NCBI GenBank assembly: GCA_902478935.1
Contig: CABSMV010000026.1
Coordinates: forward strand, 1 to 17,772
Direction of reading: 5' to 3'
Origin: an uncultured Collinsella sp.
Lineage (GTDB): Bacteria; Actinomycetota; Coriobacteriia; Coriobacteriales; Coriobacteriaceae
Length of the DNA stretch: 17,772 nt
Shown here: positions 15,080-17,772 of the stretch, piece after piece
Layout: each line of letters starts with the position of its first letter
Numbering within the stretch: the stretch's first letter is position 1
Notes under the pieces: model-generated
Told to the model about the DNA's origin: nothing
What the model saw: the letters and a program-made list of their open reading frames with translations, nothing else
The model's database searches: none
Program-made: the position numbers and the translations under genes

Positions 15080-15619
15080 CTAGTAGTTCACCACCTGCTC
15101 CTCAAAGTACGCCTTCGGGTGGTTACACACCGGGCACACCTCAGGCGCCTCGGCACCAACGTGCAGGTGCCCGCAGTTCAGGCACTTCCACACCTTCACG
15201 CCCTCACGCTCAAACACCTCGCCCGACTCGATGCGCTCGACGAGTTTGTTGTAGCGCTCCTCGTGGGCCTTCTCGACGGCGGCGACGCCACGGAACTTCT
15301 CGGCGATCTCGGCAAAACCCTCCTCCTCGGCGGTCTTGGCGAACTCGTCGTACATCGTGGTCCACTCGTAGTTCTCGCCCGCAGCGGCATCACGCAGATT
15401 GTCCAGGGTATCGGGGACGGCGCCGTCGTGCAGATACTTAAACCACAGCTTGGCGTGCTCGGACTCGTTGCCAGCCGTCTCGGCAAAGATGTTCGAGATC
15501 TGAACGTAGCCGTCTTTCTTGGCCTTGGAGGCATAGTAGCGATACTTGGTGTGTGCCTGAGACTCACCGGCAAAAGCGGTCTCGAGGTTCTTCTTGGTTT
15601 GGGAATTCTCAAAATCCAT
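15080..15619 (-). CDS. rbr: Rubrerythrin
   Basis: A 179-residue cytoplasmic non-haem iron peroxidase that reduces hydrogen peroxide, typical of anaerobes. The N-terminal ferritin-like four-helix bundle (about 1-135) carries the di-iron ligands, seen as E19, E52-x2-H55 and E116-x2-H119, with further Glu at about 85-99. The C-terminal rubredoxin-like domain binds one iron through C146-x2-C149 and C162-x2-C165. Length is near the family norm (about 190). The start is ATG 15619, behind AAGGGAAG; the six upstream codons lack a site. It is a single-gene unit ending in module B. The MutY-like glycosylase and the Rrf2 regulator lie directly upstream on the same strand, which fits an oxidative-stress neighbourhood. 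Confidence 0.96.
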   Translation of the reverse strand: MDFENSQTKKNLETAFAGESQAHTKYRYYASKAKKDGYVQISNIFAETAGNESEHAKLWFKYLHDGAVPDTLDNLRDAAAGENYEWTTMYDEFAKTAEEEGFAEIAEKFRGVAAVEKAHEERYNKLVERIESGEVFEREGVKVWKCLNCGHLHVGAEAPEVCPVCNHPKAYFEEQVVNY

Positions 15620-15733
15620 AGGTGTACTTCCCTTCAACGCATGCCGCCCGTAGGCTTCGAGCGGCCTCGTCTTTAGGATGCCCTCATGCCGAAAATCTAA
15701 ACCTTACAATCCTGTTCTTCAGATTTGCACAGG

Positions 15734-16639
15734 CTAGATGCTCAGCCAGCGATCGCCCTCAGCTCGGCAAAAGCCCTCACGCTCCAGGTCGGCTAGAATG
15801 CCCGCGATCAAGTCGCGCTCGACCGGCCCACGCCCAGCCGCCGCTTCCATCTCGTTAACGCCCGCCACGGCATCAGCAAGCGTAATCCCCGCCGGCTGGC
15901 CATCGCGCGCTGCCAGCAACATACGCACGATATGCGCGCGCTTTTGGCGACGCGAGCCCTCAAACTTTGATTGACGGCTATAGCCCGCCGAGCGCCTGGA
16001 CGGATTGGGCAACGTCTTTTTTAGATATGCGCCGTAATCTAGCAACGCGTAATACCACGCGCGCGGCGTGTCGGCATCATCGAGCGGCACGGCAAAGGGA
16101 GCGATCTCGTCGGTCGCTGCACCGGGAGCCGCCGGACAAGCAGCCTGGATCAGCGGCACCAGCTCGCGATCGGGAACAGCCGGCACATCGGGAAAGAAAT
16201 GATGCAAAAAGACCGTGCGCACGTTGGTCTCTAGATACACACCCGGAAGATCAAACGCAAACGACCGGATACCCTGCGCCGTTGCCGGGCCAATACCAGG
16301 CAGAGCGACCAAGTCACGCGTCTCACGCGGAAACTCCCCGTCCCAGTCCTCTACAACGCGCTGAGCGGCCCCGTGAAGCGCCAGAGCGCGTCGGTTGTAG
16401 CCCATCCCCTGCCAAGCGTCCAAAACATCGGAAGGCGCGGCCTGGGCAAGCGCCTGCACGGTCGGAAAACGATCGAGCCACACCGGCATGCGCGCCTCCA
16501 CACGCGGAACCTGCGTTTGCTGCAGCATGACCTCAGAAAGCCAAATGATGTACGGATCGCGTGTGCGGCGCCACGGAAGGTCGCGATAACGCAGGACCCC
16601 TTCCGAACGAATCATCGAACGAAAGGGGTCCTGAATCAT
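15734..16639 (-). CDS. MutY-like adenine DNA glycosylase lacking the Fe-S cluster
   Basis: A 301-residue HhH-GPD base-excision glycosylase; the family removes adenine mispaired with 8-oxoguanine. MutY-type features are WLSEVMLQQTQV with catalytic E36, QGMGYNRRALALH, and the helix-hairpin-helix LPGIGPATAQGI. The usual catalytic Asp of LDGNV is Glu here (E137 in YLETNVRTVF). The four-cysteine Fe-S motif is absent, and its place holds LDYGAYLKKTLPNPSRRSA. I recall a clade with these ETN and NPxRRS features, so this is probably a known variant lineage rather than a broken gene. The C-terminal 8-oxoguanine-recognition domain is short or absent. ATG 16639 has AAGGAG. It lies 21 bases downstream of the Rrf2 regulator and is probably co-transcribed with it. 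Confidence 0.85.
   Translation of the reverse strand: MIQDPFRSMIRSEGVLRYRDLPWRRTRDPYIIWLSEVMLQQTQVPRVEARMPVWLDRFPTVQALAQAAPSDVLDAWQGMGYNRRALALHGAAQRVVEDWDGEFPRETRDLVALPGIGPATAQGIRSFAFDLPGVYLETNVRTVFLHHFFPDVPAVPDRELVPLIQAACPAAPGAATDEIAPFAVPLDDADTPRAWYYALLDYGAYLKKTLPNPSRRSAGYSRQSKFEGSRRQKRAHIVRMLLAARDGQPAGITLADAVAGVNEMEAAAGRGPVERDLIAGILADLEREGFCRAEGDRWLSI
16592..16633 (-). promoter_or_regulatory. Hairpin in the first codons of the mutY-like gene
   Basis: caggacccctt (16592-16602) and aaggggtcctg (16623-16633) form a perfect 11-base stem. A shorter CGTTCG repeat lies within the loop. In the mRNA it begins at codon 3, inside the ribosome footprint, and could lower translation. Confidence 0.5.
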
Positions 16640-16660
16640 GACTATGCTCCTTATGCGGCG

Positions 16661-17146
16661 CTATTCCTCCCGGTAAGCGCACGCGCAGGTGGCGTACTCG
16701 GGAAACGCTTCGCGGTCGGCGAACTTGGGATCGACGTCCGGGAACTGGCGGTGAGCGACGATGTCGCCGAGCGAAACGGAATCGAGGTAGTCGCGCATCA
16801 ACGCCTGAGCTCCGGCCCACAGGGGATGATAGCAGCACGCGCCCATGCGCGCACAGTCACCATCGGGCGCGGTGCAATCGTTCATAACCATAGGACCCTG
16901 AACGGCCTCGACGACCTGGCGGATAGTGACGTCGTCCGGACTGACCTTGAGACGCATGCCACCGTGGACGCCACGCAGGCTCTCCACAATACCGGCCTGG
17001 ACCAAACCGTGCTGAATCGAGCGGGCAAACGAATACGGAACATTGACCTCTTCGGCAGCGGTGCGAACAGAAAGTAAGCACTCCGGATCCTCGGCAAGCA
17101 TCGCCAGCATACGAAGGGCGTAATCAGTCTTCCTCGATATGTCCAT
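16661..17146 (-). CDS. Rrf2-family transcriptional regulator with a cysteine cluster
   Basis: A 161-residue DNA-binding protein. The N-terminus MDISRKTDYALRMLAMLA and the helix-turn-helix with wing (about 25-68, including GIVESLRGVHGGMRL) are standard for Rrf2 proteins such as IscR and NsrR. Cysteines C91, C98 and C104 (plus C105) form C-x6-C-x5-C, close to the IscR-type C-x5-C-x5-C that holds a [2Fe-2S] cluster; C154 and C156 add a CxC near the end. It may sense Fe-S status, oxygen, NO or peroxide. The start is ATG 17146, behind AAAGGGG; the longer frame to 17254 lacks a site. It lies just upstream of the mutY-like gene and is probably transcribed from the promoter at 17307-17335, with a leader of about 150 bases. 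Confidence 0.9.
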   Translation of the reverse strand: MDISRKTDYALRMLAMLAEDPECLLSVRTAAEEVNVPYSFARSIQHGLVQAGIVESLRGVHGGMRLKVSPDDVTIRQVVEAVQGPMVMNDCTAPDGDCARMGACCYHPLWAGAQALMRDYLDSVSLGDIVAHRQFPDVDPKFADREAFPEYATCACAYREE

Positions 17147-17306
17147 TTTTCCCCTTTCAAGGAATACGAACAGCTCGAACGAGCTCCGGGGCCGAGCTTG
17201 TGTCGAGACGCTAAATGACCGCCAGGACATCCAAATGGTAAATCGGATATCCACTGAGTGCCGCGCTTGGAGCGAAATGCATCAGATGCGGCGCACAGTG
17301 CAATTT
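17147..17306 (-). other. Long leader region of the Rrf2 gene
   Basis: There is no gene here. If transcription starts at the promoter at 17307-17335, these bases form a leader of about 150 bases. It contains agctcg-aa-cgagct (17172-17185) close to the ribosome binding site, ggatatcc, and gcatc-a-gatgc further up. Any of these could be RNA hairpins or operator sites. Confidence 0.4.
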
Positions 17307-17335
17307 AGTATAACCTAACCCCCTGTCTCGTTGAA
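17307..17335 (-). promoter_or_regulatory. Promoter for the Rrf2-mutY unit
   Basis: On the minus strand TTCAAC (17335-17330) and TATACT (17312-17307) are spaced 17 bases apart, a good housekeeping sigma match. The perfect palindrome tgttgcgcaaca (17340-17351) lies just upstream of the -35 box and could be a regulator site. Confidence 0.7.
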
Positions 17336-17471
17336 CAGGTGTTGCGCAACAAAGCTGTTGTTCAGACAGATATACTTATTGGATTTTACTTGCGTTCCCG
17401 AAGGCGCGAGGATTCTGGGCGAAGATGCACCAGGGCGATCGTTCTATCGAAACAAAGTGCATCAAACGCAA

Positions 17472-17497
17472 AAAGCCACGTCCGAAGACGTGGCTTT
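17472..17497 (-). terminator. Intrinsic terminator of tRNA-Asp
   Basis: A perfect 11-base stem, aaagccacgtc (17472-17482) with gacgtggcttt (17487-17497), closes a TTCG tetraloop on the minus strand. It is followed there by TT. It starts 9 bases after the tRNA 3' end, and the symmetric A/T flanks may let it work in both directions. Confidence 0.85.
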
Positions 17498-17505
17498 AAT
17501 TGCGT

Positions 17506-17583
<78 letters not shown>

Positions 17584-17629
17584 AGGCAGACATTCGCGTT
17601 TGTTTCCGCTCGCGTGCGCTGCGGGGATT

Positions 17630-17680
17630 AGTATACACAGAAGTCTGTCCGGCGCGCAACAACTTTTTTGAAAAATTTTT
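17630..17680 (-). promoter_or_regulatory. tRNA-Asp promoter with UP-like A/T tract
   Basis: On the minus strand TTGCGC (17659-17654) and TATACT (17635-17630) are 18 bases apart, with the tRNA starting about 46 bases downstream. Directly upstream of the -35 box lie A and T tracts (about 17662-17680), the position and composition of an UP element that binds the polymerase alpha subunit at stable-RNA promoters. Confidence 0.65.
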
Positions 17681-17772
17681 TGGGGCCATCCGGGAGGGCT
17701 TCCGGGGCCGAGGGCGGGGGTTAAGTTTGCTGCTCTACAGTCCTGCGCAAGACGGAAAGCACATTAAGTGCT
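17681..17772. other. Right-edge sequence without a recognisable gene
   Basis: A GC-rich stretch contains interrupted ccggg repeats (about 17690-17720), and the window ends in agcac-attaa-gtgct (17758-17772), a small hairpin. On the minus strand the hairpin is followed by TTCCGTCTT, so it may be the 3' end of a transcript beyond the edge. Confidence 0.3.

Noticed and set aside
17166..17180. Possible SOS (LexA) box, cgaacagctcgaacg
   Set aside because: The two GAAC units are in the same direction rather than inverted as in GAAC-N4-GTTC boxes, so it does not fit.

Overview
This window looks like chromosomal DNA from a high-GC, anaerobic actinobacterium. A gut member of the Coriobacteriia, Collinsella or a close relative, is my best guess. 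The reasons are GC-rich codon use, strong purine-rich ribosome binding sites, a rubrerythrin, an iron-sulfur-free MutY-like glycosylase, and overall resemblance to Collinsella gene sets. The assignment rests on recognition, not on a search. No phage, insertion sequence, CRISPR array or plasmid gene is visible.

Layout. Positions 1-358 (minus) hold the N-terminal part of an EamA/DMT permease. A 400-base gap (359-759) is full of inverted repeats. Next comes a SIS-domain sugar isomerase/deglycase of the FrlB type (760-1752, minus), divergent from a GntR/HutC-type regulator (1958-2680, plus). Their shared intergenic region carries repeated operator-like elements and a terminator-like hairpin. From there almost everything is on the minus strand: a GNAT acetyltransferase, a threonine-aldolase-like PLP enzyme, a PAP2 phosphatase, Mfd, endonuclease III, an ABC exporter, RmuC, two membrane proteins of unknown function, rubrerythrin, a MutY-like glycosylase, an Rrf2 regulator and tRNA-Asp(GTC).

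Function. The block 5390-17146 is rich in DNA repair and oxidative-stress genes: mfd couples repair to transcription, nth and the MutY-like protein start base excision, rmuC limits recombination, and rubrerythrin removes peroxide. The Rrf2 regulator has a cysteine cluster that could hold an Fe-S centre. It sits 21 bases upstream of the mutY-like gene, so it may link redox state to repair. The left-hand pair, the SIS enzyme and the GntR regulator, looks like a small substrate-induced sugar-amine module.

Most unusual signal. Two non-coding modules of about 165 bases (13994-14159 and 14893-15060) each start 18-21 bases after a minus-strand stop codon, one after an unknown membrane protein and one after rubrerythrin. 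In RNA orientation each has a long hairpin, a conserved linker and an intrinsic terminator. The linker and terminator are nearly identical in both, and so is a 25-base apical loop. The basal stems differ completely in sequence, yet each pairs perfectly or almost perfectly with itself. This pattern suggests a selected RNA structure or a terminator-carrying repeat family.
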